64,000 nucleotides of DNA from Malurus cyaneus samueli (lineage: Eukaryota; Chordata; Aves; Passeriformes; Maluridae), in the NCBI GenBank assembly GCA_009741485.1, contig CM019236.1, forward strand, positions 50,913,668 through 50,977,667. The letters run 5' to 3'. The translations under genes were made by a program, and so were the position numbers. The notes under the pieces are model-generated. The model was given only the letters and a program-made list of their open reading frames with translations. It had not been told where the DNA came from and did no database searches. Of the stretch, positions 47,465 to 61,310 are shown piece by piece; within the stretch, counting starts at the first letter, position 1, and each line of letters opens with the position of its first letter.

Positions 47465-49420
47465 TTTCCAACCCTTTGCTCAAGTTTATCAACTCCTTGA
47501 AATCCTTCGTAAGGATTTGTAAACAAACAACTGACAGTTAAAAATTTTCACCCAAAGAAATAATAGAGAGATGTGAGAATTGGCAAAAAATACATAGTAT
47601 ACTATGTCGTTTAAGTATTAACAGAAGGTTAATGAGGGGATAATTAGGTGGTGTTACATGCAGTGTAAAACTTGTTGTGAAAGACACCATAGTTACTATT
47701 TTTGCTGTTGCCACTACGTCATTTCAAGAGTAGCTGAAGTTTTCTGTGTATTCCACTAAAATAGCTAGGTTCACAGAAGGTAACATAAAACTTGTGGAAG
47801 AACTGTAACAGCTCAAGCACTCCTCCGGCCATTGTTTCCAAGCTGGTGTTTTAATTCTGTTTGTTAAAGGGGTTTTTTTTGTAGGCCAATACTGATTGAT
47901 GTTGCTCCTGTACTGATGCATCTATGCACTGTTAGTTGGTATTACACCAGGAAGTTTTCTATAACTGAACTTACTGAAAGTTTCGAAAGCACAGTGAAAT
48001 TCTGTTTCTTTCACACAGTGATAACAGATTTATAGTCATGAGTTCCTAAAGCAGCAGCAGTTTGCTGCCTTAGCTGTTCATACCTCGCAATCACCAGCTG
48101 CACCTGCCTTAAGAGGCCACCAAAGCTTGTCCTGGTGCCACTTTGACTGGGCTATCATGTGTCCATGCGCTGCAGCTCCATGGAGACCTGGCATTTCAGC
48201 TTTTACATCTTTTGGTTCAGTCTCCCAACCTTATGCCTCTCTTCCTTCCTTCTCTGTTAGTTATAAAATGCTGTATATCTATAAAGAGGTCTGAAGGTCT
48301 TAACTGTAATCCCAGCCTTGGCACTCATTTCCACGGTGCCACTGTTTTTCCACATCTGCACTCAGGGAGCGATAACCCATCCATGCACGGCTCACAGAGG
48401 TGGTGTGAAAATTAACTGCTGTTTGCAAGGCACTTTCGCAGAAACGTGTGTGGCAATTGGTCCTCTCGAGGATTGTTATGCATCTGGTAATTCAAGTGTA
48501 ACTGGCTGAACAAAATATTCTGCTTCCAAAGGTTATTGCTGCACACCTTTTTGCAAAGCAAAACAGGGTGAGGTGAAGGTTAGTGACTTAGAAGTAGAGC
48601 AAATTGCTACTGGCTTTTTTAGACTCTTTCTCTGAAAAATGTTAAAAGGTAAGTGTTAGTTTCTATCAAATGTTTCCCTGATGGGTCTGCATAATAAGTC
48701 AAAGGAGCTGAAAGACTTTTTCCTTAGCACTATGAAAAATGAAGACGACCCATGGAGTCCAGCTGCTTCATCTTCAGTTATTTGACTTTGGTTCTGATTT
48801 GTTGTTTTATGCACTTTATTTACTGGCCAGGTTGATGAATTCTCTTGCAAGACAGAAATTATAGGGTGTTCGTCCTCTCTTGTTTCCGTGGTAACAAATA
48901 CACCGTTACAGATTCCCTAATTACACCCCTGGCTGGCCGCTGACCATCTGTGTTTTTCCAGAAGTAAATAAAAGGTCTTGTTCATATGACAGTCTAAACT
49001 TAAGCATTCAAAATGGAATGAGAAATAAAATAAATAAATAAATGCCTTCAGCATGGTGAGAATGTGTTGTAATTTAGCTTCAGTCATGCACACATGTTGG
49101 GATGTCAGATGGTAACTTTCAACATTGTGTTTTCTTCTGTGAATGGTGTCGTGAAAAGGACCTGTCTCTGATGCTGAGTTTAATTTGGTCTTTGTGCAGC
49201 CACTTCTTTGCCTGACTGTGTGCATAGAAGTTAACTTTTCATGATCTAGGGGCTATTCTCAATTACAGGAGTTTTCCACATTTTCTGCACAGTGAGTTTT
49301 TATCATGTCTTTCTATTGCTGGAGAGTTCATTCACATTGCTTCATTCCATTTTCTTTTTTTTTTTTGTTTAGCAACCATCAGGGTTTGAAACTGTAGTTC
49401 CCTTGCTGTGTTAACTCAGA
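47465..49420. other. Non-coding stretch, nothing recognised
   Basis: AT-rich sequence without a supported exon or repeat family. If the CpG island is PTBP3, this would be its first intron. Confidence 0.5.
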
Positions 49421-49427
49421 GACATCA

Positions 49428-49812
49428 CATTAGGCAGACTGCACCAAAAAAGGAGGAAATAAACTGATGAAATAAACAAACCTGGAGAGAAATTCAGATC
49501 CTGGGCATCTTAAGATATCAGTCCTATGAAAAGTTTCAGGAACAAAAGTTTTCATTTCCTCTAAGTGCAGAATCACAGAGTTAGACTCATGGTATTCACC
49601 GAGTGAGCACTGTGACCGTCTGCAAGCTTTTATTTCTATTGTTCATGGTAATTATTTTCTAAAAGCAGTCATCATACCTTAAATATTTTACATGTGTTTT
49701 ACCAATAATAATCGAGATAAAGGGCAGGAAGAGATTTCTGTCCATTTTTCTCTCCAGGTTTGTTTATTTCATCCATTTATTTCCTCCTTTTTTTGCACAG
49801 TCTACCCTAATG
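49428..49812. repeat. Inverted repeat with about 65-bp arms (MITE-like)
   Basis: The left arm at 49428-49492 and right arm at 49747-49812 are reverse complements with few mismatches. Both contain ggaggaaataaa and aaacaaacctggagagaaa (right arm read on minus). The roughly 250-bp centre is unique. The size and shape fit a non-autonomous DNA transposon or a hairpin-forming element; no family was recognised and no target-site duplication was identified. Confidence 0.75.
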
Positions 49813-50261
49813 TTTTCCTCTGTGGTCTTCAGTATGAGTGTATCTGATCAGGGTGGATGAGGCATAAAAAAACCAAAAAACAAAACCCCTAACAGCTTTT
49901 ATAAACAGGAACATAACCATATAGCAGTGATCAAACATCCAAATCTACACAATGCTTTACTTCTCATCTAGTCCAGTTGAAGCTTTCTTGAATCACCAGT
50001 GTTTCAGTTTGAAAGTTTGATTGTCCTGTCCCTTCACCTGAGAACAGCTGCATCTTAACTAAAGAAATAGGCAAGAAAGGTATCCAGATATAATTATCTT
50101 CTACTGCAGTTCTTTTCAAAAGAAAAGGTAGTAATTTCAAATTTCGCTGTCTATCCTGTTCACGGGCATTAAGGCCAGACGAAAGAAAAACCATTGATGA
50201 TTCAGTAGGCTGGAGAAATGTCTCAAATGGAATGAAGCAACTGGAGCTGCACCATGAGATG

Positions 50262-50770
50262 TGTGGATGGTGCGCTGAGGGGTCGGAGGACCCTTATTGC
50301 TGCAATCAGCCAGGTAAAGAAAGAGTGATGCTAAGGTGACTCTGGTTCTGTTCTGCCCTTATGCCAGACCCACGGTCTTTGTAATTTCTTTGTTACTCCC
50401 GATACTCCACATTTACATATAAATTGGCTGCCACCCCCCCGCCCTATTTAGCCATGGAGGGGGGGTTGCCCTAAGCAACCAACATAAAAAAGGACAGTGA
50501 GCTGCGTTGTGTGGGACTTCAGGACATCAAAAACCCCTGTTGGCTGGATCCAGGACCAGTCATCTCTCTCATTCTCTTTCTATATCTTTTCCTTATCTTT
50601 TTCTCCCCCTCTCCCCCTCATCCTCTGCCTTCCTGTTTCTCCAATCATACTGCAAAGTTTGTGAATACAGCCATTTGCTAACCATGTCCCTTCATGCGAG
50701 TAACCATTGTAGGTTTTCCTTCAAATAAAATTGTTACTCATTAAAGGACCACCAGTGTTGTTTTGGTGCA
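50262..50770 (+). mobile_element. Candidate solo LTR
   Basis: It starts near tgtggatggtgcgc and ends near ttttggtgca. An A/T-rich cataaaaaagg region is followed by a pyrimidine-rich leader and an AATAAA at about 50725, an order typical of an LTR U3-R-U5. The ends are approximate and no matching target-site duplication was found. No internal retroviral sequence is attached. Confidence 0.4.
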
Positions 50771-50771
50771 T

Positions 50772-53700
50772 CTCTAACCAAAGGTATTTTCGAATTGGAG
50801 TCACTTTCCTCCCCCTCTTGTGCTGGGAATTCTTAAGTGATACCTAGTAAGTGGTCAGGGAAAGCAGGGAAATAACCTCTTAGCTGTAAGCCAAAATAAA
50901 TTTGAGCAGTGCCAACACAACAGCTGCCCAGGAAAGGCCCGAACTTGGCTGGTCCACTGTTTGAAGTCATCATCTCCCCCTTTCCCTGTCTCCAGTTACT
51001 AAACAGAGTTTCTAGTACGCCTCTGCTGAACCCAGACATTTATTTTGTGGGTGTAAATTTCAACATGATCAAGGACTGTGGTTTACCAGCTGTAAACTAC
51101 ATTTAATAGGTTCCCCAGTAGTGACCCAAAATAACTGCTGTAATACTTTATAAATATGTAAAGATTTGTCATTTATAAATACTAATAATATACTGATAAA
51201 GTATACTTATTTGTAAATGCACGTACATATACAATATCAGTAATGCAAATAAGTAATGCCATTTTATTTTGAAATTCTGTTCTATATTCTGTATTATTAA
51301 CCGTAATACAGTCTATTACACAGTGTGCATACTTTATCATTGTGCGTTATCATTATTATTACTGTTCCTATTAAATATGTTCTGTACCATAGTCAGACGA
51401 GAGAGAAAATATAGGTCTTGCACAGAAGGTGTCTGATTTATGGGGCGAGGGATTCTGCTGGAATCTGTCCTGTGCCTAGTCCTATCCAGTATTCTCCTGA
51501 ATGATACAGTATAAGAAATAACACACCTCTCTCTGTATTGCACTTGGGAAGAACATGAGGCCAGAAAGAGACACAAAGATAGGGGAGCACACAATCCAAT
51601 TTCAGGATCATCTCAGCAGGCTGGAGATCTGGGCTGGAGATGACATGGTGTGAAATGAAATGTAGTGTTCTGCTCTGTGGCAGGTGAAGGAAATGCTGAC
51701 ATTACAAGCCAGGTAGCAATTTTTTTGTCTTTTTTTTTTTTTAATTAATTTTTTAAAGCAAAAAATGCTGTGCAAAGAGAAGGGAGTAACTTTGCTCTGT
51801 GACCAAGGTGGATGGGATTGGAAGCAATTTTCATTAAGCTGGTAGGTCAGTGGTAGGCATCAAAACATGCTCATGAGCCAGTGTGATATTAGAGTGGGTA
51901 CACAGAGAGATGTCAGTGGCATGAAGAAGAAAACGCTATGGTGAAATGAAGGCATTTCTCAACTGGCGTATCTTCAGCTTTGCCCTTGTCACAGTGCTGA
52001 TATCTGCTCAGAAGCCATCTTGGTGCAGAAAAACACTGGAACAGTTAGAAACCGCCACCGTTTTGTTAAACAGCACACTGGAATGGTATTTGCACCTTAT
52101 CTGGGCTTCAGTCAGGTACTTCCATGCAGTTGTGCACGGCACGTTTCTGTTAGAATGAGAGCTGAAATCAGGGAAAGATCAGCTTTTGGTGTCACTAACT
52201 TTTCTGTCTCCTTGAACCTGTAGTCACAGACTGTAATTTCTGTATCTCTGCAGTCTAAGTACAGAGGGGAAAGGATCTATTTATGTTGCAAGTGTTCTCC
52301 CAAAGCTGTAGAGAAAACCCTTGTCACCTTGTGATAGTTTGCAAAATCTGCTGCAACACACCATAAGGAGCCAGCATATTTTAGCTGGTAACACTCCAAA
52401 TGTCATAGCTTAGAATTTGCAAAATATTGCAGGATGGAAAAGAAATTAATGAACTATTCTCAAAATGTAGAAGCTGGCACTTTTTTTTAATCTGTGAAAT
52501 TTTGATCCTTGCTGTTTAGCCAGCTTTGCATGGAAGATGCCCAGCTACTCATGCAGAGGAATGTTTTCTGTATTCCTTCATGTGGATTGTCTCCCCATGG
52601 CAGCCCACAGTCATAACATGTCATGCCACTCTACACTCTGAGGTTAAATATTTGCTCAGGTTTTGTTTTAACCAAAAGCATTTTATAGAATCTTTCTTTT
52701 TCATGTTTAACTAGAAACGTGCATATTTCCTGTTCAAAATACAGATTTCTTACTGTCGTTTTTTAGTGCTGTTAGGGGAAGAATAATGTCTGGCTTCTTT
52801 TTTTTATAACTTTCTTATCTGTAACTGTAAAAACAAAGTTGTGCTTCTAAAAAGCTGAGCTCATACAGTGCCAGTTTTTTAAACCCAGGAGGCAAACATT
52901 TATTGTGTAGCCAGTAAATTGCAATTGAAACTGTTCTGTAAAGTGGCTGGCATAGTCTGTGCCAGATATGTGTATCCTTCCAATTTTACCAGGCTTGATG
53001 AGTGCTGATGACTTAATTTCAAACCACTCAAGTTTAACATTTCCATCTCTGATTTCCAAAAGTACTATTACTATAACTATTGTGGAAATAAGCAGGTTAA
53101 AAAGAAGTGTTGTGTTTTGTGTTTATAACGATTAACTATGCACTGTCAGGTGGATATTTTCCAAATCTTCTAGATTTCAAATCACATTTCAATGTACATT
53201 CTCTTTACAAGTTTAAAATTTTTGCCTCCAAGCCAAGACATGCAAAAAAAAAAACTTCATGCAAATAACTTGTGACCAAAACCTCTTTCAAATAAATCCC
53301 ATCTTCTGCACACAGCTTTACTTCATAGCAATGTATAGCTAAGAACCCCATAAATGTAAAATTTTCTGTGAACTGAATATTATGAATTAAACAAGCAATG
53401 TAGCATTCCACCCACGTTGTCTGACCTGGTGTTTGGCATCAGCCTAAAAGTCAGGCACAGTGCCAAGTGTTTGCTGAACAGGCAGTGTGATTTAATTGAA
53501 ATACTGGTGACAAAGATTTTTTGGCTGGGGAGAGCTGGGCCAGATATTCTGTTTTTACAGATTTGAATTGATCTGAGGAACAGAGGTTACTTATTGTGAG
53601 TGAAGAAAGTCAGAAAATTATAGATGCAATATGTAAAAACACAAATAAAGTAGGTATTTTTTCCCCTTTGTCTTCCCATAGATAGTCTAAGGGCTCATTC

Positions 53701-54735
53701 CTGTAATGTATTAAATGTTACGGTACTATACAGCAAAATACAGGTGAGTGAACTGCTCAGAAACAGAGGCATTAGTCAATTAATGCTTACAAGTTTTACT
53801 AGATAAGTAAGTTCTATGCATTTCTATGCATTTTCTCCTGTTTGGGTGTTTGTTTTTGTTTTTGTTTTTGGTTTGTTTTTTTTTTTTTTTTTTCGTAAAT
53901 AGTCTACCTTCATTAGTTTTTTCTGTGGTTCAATAATCTATTCTGAAATAATGAGACTGACTTCAATATAGAATATACAATATATCTTTCCTATCAATGC
54001 ATTCATATGTATACAGGAAAAAAGGTGTTCTGGAGAGAAAAAAATATTGTAAATTTGGATTTACCGTTTCTTACTATTTCAGTTTACCACAAGAAAATAC
54101 ATTATACTGGGCATTGCAAGTAAGTGATGTTTTGGAACAGTTCCACAATATAGTGGAGCATTACTGAAATGCAGCAGCAATTTATATGGAGGTTGGTTAT
54201 TCACCTAGCCTTTTATTTGCAAGTAAAATTGTTCACTTAAATTGAGCTCTCTTCAATACGCTGCATCTGTTTTAACACTGCTGTGTTTGCTGCATGCATT
54301 TGAACAGTCTTATAAAGATGGTCAAATTTGTTTTGGTCTAGCCAAGACTCAAGGAAAAATAGCAGCTCTGGTCCATCTATCAAAGAATGCACCATTAACC
54401 ATTGCATTTTGTGTTTGTGTGAGTGTGTTAACATTCAGTGTTTTCCTGTTGGATAGTTAACTTTGTAAAGCTAAGTGACCTCTTTCCACTCAGGCATCTC
54501 TAAAACTGTGTCACCTCTGCTGACCTCCTAGATACTGATTAAACAGTTTGGCGGTGTGATTAGCTTAGTTTACACACCATTTAGCTGCTGCAGGAGTTTT
54601 TACATGGGATAATGTGATGAAGATGGGGCAAGTAAAAACCTGGAAGCACTTCAGCAGGCTTTATGGAACAAAGAGGTATGAATCCATCATGTGTTTTAAA
54701 GTCTCAGGTCTGGCCTTTAGGATCACCTTGGATCA

Positions 54736-54738
<3 letters not shown>
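50772..54738. other. Non-coding stretch, simple repeats only
   Basis: No exon supported. Near 53848-53893 there is a gtttttgttttt-type repeat leading into a long T run. Confidence 0.5.

Positions 54739-54783
<45 letters not shown>
54739..54783. repeat. T homopolymer, 45 bp
   Basis: An uninterrupted run of about 45 T. It could be the reverse of a retroposed poly(A) tail, but I see no recognisable retrocopy to its right. Length is unreliable in any assembly. Confidence 0.85.
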
Positions 54784-54786
<3 letters not shown>

Positions 54787-55885
54787 GTGGAGGACTAATT
54801 GTTCCTTCAGTGAAAGGCACTGGTTTCCCTCATTGAAGCAAGTTCCTGAGGTGGCTCTGCCCTGATGTTGGTGCCCTGTCCATGGCTGTAACAGCCACAC
54901 AGAGCATGAGGAAAGTGCTTTTCAACAAGGTTGAAAAATTCCTCTGTGTTTTATTTCATTACTGTTGATGCATTACCACTGTCCTAGTACAATAAAAAAG
55001 CAGAAAGTCTGAGTGAGCACATGTAGACATCAACTCTTCTGTCTCTTTTCTTGTTACCCCCGTGAATTTCACTGCTTGCCTACATTGTGCTATGTTGGAA
55101 GATGGGTTTACTTGTTCCCTCCAGCACAGCTGGGGTAAATTTGTTATATTCGGTTATGTATGTCCTTTTCATCGAATGTTCTTTGTTCCGTAGCTAATGG
55201 CCACTGAGCAGGGATCTTTATTAATATCTTCCAAGGGAGTTGGCAGTCTTTTTTTTTTCTTGCTTGAGTTGGGGTTGTTTGTGTGTTGTTGGCTTTTTTG
55301 TTTGTTTACTTTTGGAGACTGGCTCTTCAGAAGAAGTCCGTGTGATCAGTGTACCCATCATTCTTCAGGAGGGACTTCTCAGTAAGATGGATGAGCATCT
55401 GCATGTGGCTCTTGGGACTCCTGTGAGAAGGAAAGAAGATTTTTAAGTCTTTGCTTAAATGAAGCTCTGCTCTGGCCCCACAGATATCATGATCAAGGTT
55501 TGGGTACTGGGTTGGCAAGTGAGTAGAAAGGCTTGCAGGACCTGTGGGGTTGCCTTGTTGGTACCACACAAATCCTTCCACGTAATTAAGGCAGCCTTAA
55601 TAGGGGGTAGGGGGCAAGAGCTGGGAACATCCTGGCTGTGCAGAAGAACCAGGGCTTTCCGGTGGAGGAACCTAACATTCCTCTGGGTTTTGTGCGGGTT
55701 GTCACATTTACGCATTGCTGTTTGTAGGTGCAGGGAGTTTCCTTTGCTCTTGCATTTTTTGTCCAGGGCTGGTATCCCAGGAAAAGTGTTTCTGGTACTG
55801 GATTGGGGAGAGGTCTGCAGCACTCCTGTGGTATAAAAGCCTCCTCACAGCCAAACAGCAACAGGGAGAGCTGGACTCAGGCCCT

Positions 55886-56420
55886 TGTCATGATTCCACA
55901 CCAGCCAGCAGCCAGCACCCACACAGCCACTCACCCACTCCCCATCCAGTGGGATAGGGGAGTGAATCAGAACTGTAAAAGCTGGAAAACTCATGGTTGA
56001 GAGAAAGGCAGTTTAATAGAGAAAACAAAATCCATGCACACACACAAATCAAAATAAGGAAATATTTCATTGCTTCCCATGGGCAGGCACGTGTTCAGTC
56101 ATCTCCAGGAGAGCAAGGTCCCATCATGTGTAACACTTACTTGGATAGACAAATGCCATCACTTTAAACATTCCCCCCTTCCTCTTCTCCCCACATTGTG
56201 TACTGACCATGATGTCACATATTCTGAAATATCCCTTTGGTAAGTTGGGGTCACCTGTCCCAGTTGTGTCTCCTCCCAGCCTTCTGTGTACCTCCAACTT
56301 CCTCACCAGCATGGAAATAACAAAAAGCAGCAAAGTCCTTGGCTCTGCTCAGCAATACGTTTTGCCAGTGATCAGGGTCAGCACAACAGACACATATGCC
56401 TATTTTAAAGAAGTAATGTA
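55886..56420 (-). mobile_element. Endogenous retrovirus LTR (avian type), antisense
   Basis: Read on minus, it has the features of a common avian LTR: a segment around gaccccaacttaccaaaggg, then 'gatatttcagaatatgtgac', an ATTAAA signal by 'ctgcctttctctcaaccatg' and a terminal part in place of the usual ggtttaaccccagcc-type end near 55890. It has no retained gene. The upstream limit is uncertain. Confidence 0.6.
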
Positions 56421-56903
56421 ATTTACTGTAGTTCAACACAACAAAGAATTACAAAAGGATAAGCTAAGCAATGCACTTACCACAAAAGGTTGCCTGTAGT
56501 GATTAACAAAGATACATCACTGATTATCCAACCACTTTACCAGCATCCAGATCCACACATCAGCTGGGGGTCCCTAGTCATAGTGAAGGACTGGAGAGCC
56601 ATTCCTGATCGCTGGGAAATCCTGCATGGTGCGTCTGCTCCATGTGAGGTATCCATCTTTGCTGTGAGATGGTCCGGCTGTTATATTGTGGAATAAAGAA
56701 GCTTACATACCTTCTAGTGCAAAAGCATCTGATTTCATCCTCCTCTTGGGTTCTACCCAAAGCCTGGCCAGGGCTCAAAGAGGAGCCAAGGGAGTTGGCT
56801 TTGGCCATATACCTCCAAACAAGGCCAGATGTCTGATTTCATGGCCTTGTCCAGACTCTAAGCATAGAAAGATAAATTCATTCTTATCACACTACATATT
56901 CCA

Positions 56904-56978
56904 CTAATGAGCGGATACAAATATCATAATGGTAATGATCATGCATATTTTGCTAATGAGCGGATACGAATATCATGT
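56904..56978. repeat. Two direct copies of a 24-bp motif, 51 bp apart
   Basis: ctaatgagcggatac(a/g)aatatcat occurs at about 56904 and 56955 with one difference. It lies next to the antisense LTR, so it may be a duplicated U3 enhancer-like element of an LTR, but the element around it was not recognised. Confidence 0.7.
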
Positions 56979-58324
56979 AACATTTAGTTGAAAGGTTCAT
57001 CTAGAGGTCAGCTTTGGCTCAGGGCCTGTTGTTCAGGCCTCAGTACTTTGCAGTAACAAAACTATATTACCAACTCTTTACTCAGCACAGACACAGAAGA
57101 CCGCCCCTTACTAGTCACTGTGAAGAAAATTAACTCTATTAGCCCAAAACCAGCAAAGCCCCTGTAACTTATGCCAGCACCCTCTATCCGGAAGGTCCTG
57201 TTCACGCATCAGGAAGGTCTACCATTCCCGTTGCATAGCGATTTTGTGAGAATTAATGCCCTCTCCCCAAGGCATGAGGTATATTGTTGAGGTTTTACTG
57301 AAAGTCTAGTAAATTAAGTTATGTAAGTCATGTTCATCTGCTTCAATCGCCTTTGTTTTCTACTTAATGACCACTTTGAAAGACTCTTGCATCCATCAGC
57401 AGTCTGGAAGTTTTGACTTGTGACTGTTGTTCAAGGGTGACCCTTTTGGGTTGCATTTGTTTTGAATGCTGCCCTTCTTCTAATTATACCTTGCTTGTGC
57501 AAGATAGTTGCTCAGAAATAACAGAAGTATATCACTTTTGCTGAATGTATAATTATGCTCTAAGGAATTTGGAATTCAGGAGGATGTCAAAGTAAAATTT
57601 CTGTTAGTGTGACACGCTATTTGAGAAACAGTGTCTTGGTTTTGGTGTGGGGATGTATTTTTTTTCCTGGTTTCTGTCAGGGGACTGACAAAAGAAAGAG
57701 ACATTACCATTTTTCACATGGTTTGACCCATTACATTGTTTGGTAGAAAGTATTTGAGTAGGCGACAAATTGAATTGCTTTTACATTTCCAAGATGCTTA
57801 AGATAGAAAATAGAAAAGACAGCACTAGGTATACATGCTGCATATATAATAATATTACTGCCAAGGAAATTTAATTTGGTCTCCAGTGATGGGTTTGGGC
57901 AGATGTTTTGCATTCAGCTAGAGATAAGGTAATGCATGCAGTGCAGTCTCAAGTAAGTAGGAACAGAATGAAACTGATATTGTATATTAGTTGTATATTA
58001 TTTATTGTATCTGATAGAAGTGTAGAGCAGACACCTGATCCACCATCTGCCTGGTATCACAAGAGTAGGGAAATACTGTCTGGACTTTCTGTATAAGAGT
58101 TGGCTGAGAAAAGCTTTTATTTTGTAAACCACTCATTTGCTTGTGTTTTTCTGGTTAATTTGCTTTGGCTATAGTTCTGGTGTTTAAAACCAAGGTTTGC
58201 ATTTAGTAGTTCACTGCAGTGTGCAATGGTCCCAGTGTTTTATATCAAGACAGTGAAAAGCAGCAGTTATGATCAGCTCCTGTAAGAAACCAATATTTCT
58301 GTGCTCTAGGGCAGGAAGACAGTT

Positions 58325-58930
58325 TTCATAGAATATGTAGGTTGGAAGGGATCCTCAAGGATAACCAAGTCCAAGGGAAGGGACCCTCAAGTCCAACTTC
58401 TGGCCCTCACAACACCCCAAGAGCCACACCATGTGCCTGGGCATTGTCCAAACATTGTCCAAGTTCCCTGGGGAGGCTGTTCCAGTGCCCAACCATCCTC
58501 TGAGTGAAGGATCTTTTTTTCTACTGTCCAGCCTAAACCTCCCTTGATGCAGTTTCATGTTTTTCCCTCGAGTCCTGTCACTGGTTATTGCAAAGAAGAA
58601 ATCAGTGCCTACCCCTCCTCTTCCCCCCACGGGAACTTGTCCCTGCAGTGAGGTCTCCCCTCAGTCTCCTCCAGGCTGAACAGACCGAGTGCCCTCAGCC
58701 CCTCCTCACACGGCTTCCCCTCACCCTTCACCACCTTTGGTGCCTCCTTTGGACACTCTCCAACAGCTCAATGTCTGTTCTGTGCTGTGGCACCCAAAAC
58801 TGCCCCCAGCACTGGAGCTGAGGCCGCCCCAGGTCAGAGCAGAGCGGGACAATCCCCTCCCTTGCCCGGCTGGCCATGCTGGGCCTGATCCCCCAGGACA
58901 CGGGTGGCCCTCCTGGCTGCCAGGGTGCTG
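58325..58930 (-). mobile_element. CR1 LINE 3' part, antisense
   Basis: It starts at the octamer end (catagaatatgtaggttgg) and continues in reverse through the CR1 3' UTR and the end of ORF2: cagcctaaacctcccttgatg, ctccaggctgaacagaccg, tggccctcctggctgccagg. It is truncated at the 5' end, as usual for CR1. Confidence 0.85.
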
Positions 58931-60639
58931 CTTACTGAAATTTTGGGGTAATTTTCATGATCAGAATATACTGTGGAGGAGAGAAATGCCTCACATTTTG
59001 AATATCTACTTTGCTTGATAACTCTGAAGAGATAAGTGTGACCAATACCCTCAGTCAAAGAATGAGAGAAGGATGAAAACAACCCAAAATATGAAGAAGT
59101 TTCCAGCCCTTCAAGTCGGAAATAATCTGGTAGAAGAAGCTATCCAGTGCACTGGATAATCTGGTGGTTATGTGCCATAGTAGTGTTTAGGTGGGAGGAT
59201 GAAGGGGGACTCTAAAATTTGGGTTTTCCTCAAAAGCTGCGTGGCTCAGGACTGATGCCTCCAGAAAGGAGCTTATTGTATTTTGGTATAAATCTCTCAA
59301 GGGATAACCAAATTTTGAATCAGATTCTCTGTATAGCAGACTACAGTTCATTCTGAAATGGTTCTTTTAGTAATAGTCTGCCTTGGTTCTGTTCACTCAA
59401 CCTCCAGCTTCCCCTGTGGTAGAAGTGAGACACAAAAACCTCTTCCCTACAGACAGGGTTAAAGCAATAGTAAGAGGAGAGAACAATATCCAACAGTGTC
59501 TTTTTGGGGCTGATGTCTTAGTGATACCTTGAGGAGAAAGGGACTACAGCTAAACAACAAAATCTAAAGATGGGCAATGGAAAGGCTACCTGGTGCTGCC
59601 TGATGCTTGTCAGGAAATGCAGCTTGACATGTGTAGCGCATGTGAACCTTGTGCACTCCATTGCCCCTGCAGCATGAAAGCCACCAGGTTTGTCCATGCA
59701 AGGCAATATGCCTGCATTTTGCTGAAGTAACAAAGTTACTTTGCTCTTTCTTGTGGGATGCATTTGCTTGTTATGCTAGGGGAGTGCAAAGTAACTGAGT
59801 GGATAGTTGGGACAAGACAGTATTTGTTCTGACAAAATCCTATTTTATTGTTTTGTTTTGTGTTCATGAAAGTCGCTGATGTGCATGCTGGGGATTGAGT
59901 GGGCTGTGAGTGGGAAGTTTGAGACTGTTGGAGAGAACAGTTTTTCAGGAACTGCTGTAAATAAAACCCTTGGCTTGTCTGGTTGCCAGCTTCTTCACAG
60001 TTAACAGAGAATGTTTTCTATAAACTCCATAAAGGGCAATCCTTGATTTTTTTCTGTGGTTAGGGTGGTTTTGAGAAGGTTTAAAAGGATTGTGATATTA
60101 ATTTTGCCAGCGTCTGTGCATGCCAAGCTCGCCAAGAGTGCTCCTAACTGCTCCCTCTATGCTGCATGGCAAGGAGAACGCAGACTGCTCCAGCTCTTGC
60201 ACCTGACCAAAATCCCCTCTGCATTCAAGACTGTGCAAAATATCACACTAGTGAGTTACATCTTGTTTGTTAACCTTAGTGACAAAGGAATTTAGTGTGG
60301 CATTAATGGGAAGGTACAAGGAAAATCAAATGAGTGATTGTGTATCACTCACTGTGCATAACTCAGGATCTGGCAAATGCCTGTCAACTGGGAATGCCAT
60401 TTGGCAGTGACATGCATGACAACAGCATGTGCTATGAAGGTGCAGGGGCTAAAGGGAGCTGATGAAATTGAACCATGCTGTAAACCTTCACATTACATTC
60501 TGCCAGTTCCTCCGGATGGACCCAGATAGCTCACATATTTCTGTATGCCTTTATGCTTTATTGTCTTGGATGATTTTATGATACTATATTCCTGATTGCT
60601 TTATGCCCAGAAATGGGTCCTGCTGCTTTAGGGTGAGTC

Positions 60640-61310
60640 CGGGCGAGGGGCAGGAGCCAGGGACACTAACACCAGCGTTGTTCAAAGCTCTCTCCCTAGT
60701 GCTTGGCTTGGGAAGCAGCCAGGTGTTACCTTGTTGCTTTTATCTGCCTTGGGTTTTGTTAACTTAGGTGAGAAGTTTCTTTTCCGGGACTGCAGCAGCC
60801 GTTTTTCGGAGGCTTCAGTTTATTTCTTTGTGGACTGTTGGGCTTAGTTTTGATCCCGGCTCAGACCATGGGCAGAAGCCAGTTGGCTGAGGCTGGCGGA
60901 GAAGCTGCGGGGATGCCCATATCTCGGACAAGACCTTGGGAGAAGCTGAACCAGTGAAGGAAAGGACTCTAAATCCACCAGCTTTGTCTGCTGCGAGGAG
61001 GAGACCAACATCGGCGGTTCAGCATGTTCCCGTCTGTTTTTGTCCGCTCTTCTCTGTGAAATTTCCTTCCCTCTCTGAGACAAAGCCATCTGCCATTTTA
61101 TTCCTTCTAGCACGTGGTCGGCGGTTTTTTCCTTCCTCTGGCATTTTGTTTTCTTGTTCTGCTGTGGGTGGGCATGCGTGGGGGGGGGTAAAGTTTGAAG
61201 TCCAATATCTAACAGTTATTCATATTTTTCCCTGTGTCATGCTGGCACTTCATTTGTCTAATAAACAGTTGGTTTTTTTTTTTTCATTTTCACGCACCAA
61301 TATTCATTTC
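60640..61310 (+). mobile_element. Candidate LTR, sense
   Basis: A GC-richer island in AT-rich sequence, with a possible start at tgagtccgggcgagg. It has ttcttttccgggactgcag, a pyrimidine-rich segment and ctaataaacagttgg (AATAAA at about 61259), then a T run. The order resembles passerine ERV LTRs; the ends are not defined. Confidence 0.4.

Noticed and set aside
54739..54783. Poly(A) tail of a processed pseudogene on minus
   Set aside because: No coding similarity or second target-site duplication was seen to the right of the T run.
55459..55836. Overlapping 120-codon frames on both strands
   Set aside because: They give no recognisable protein and adjoin an LTR; treated as chance.
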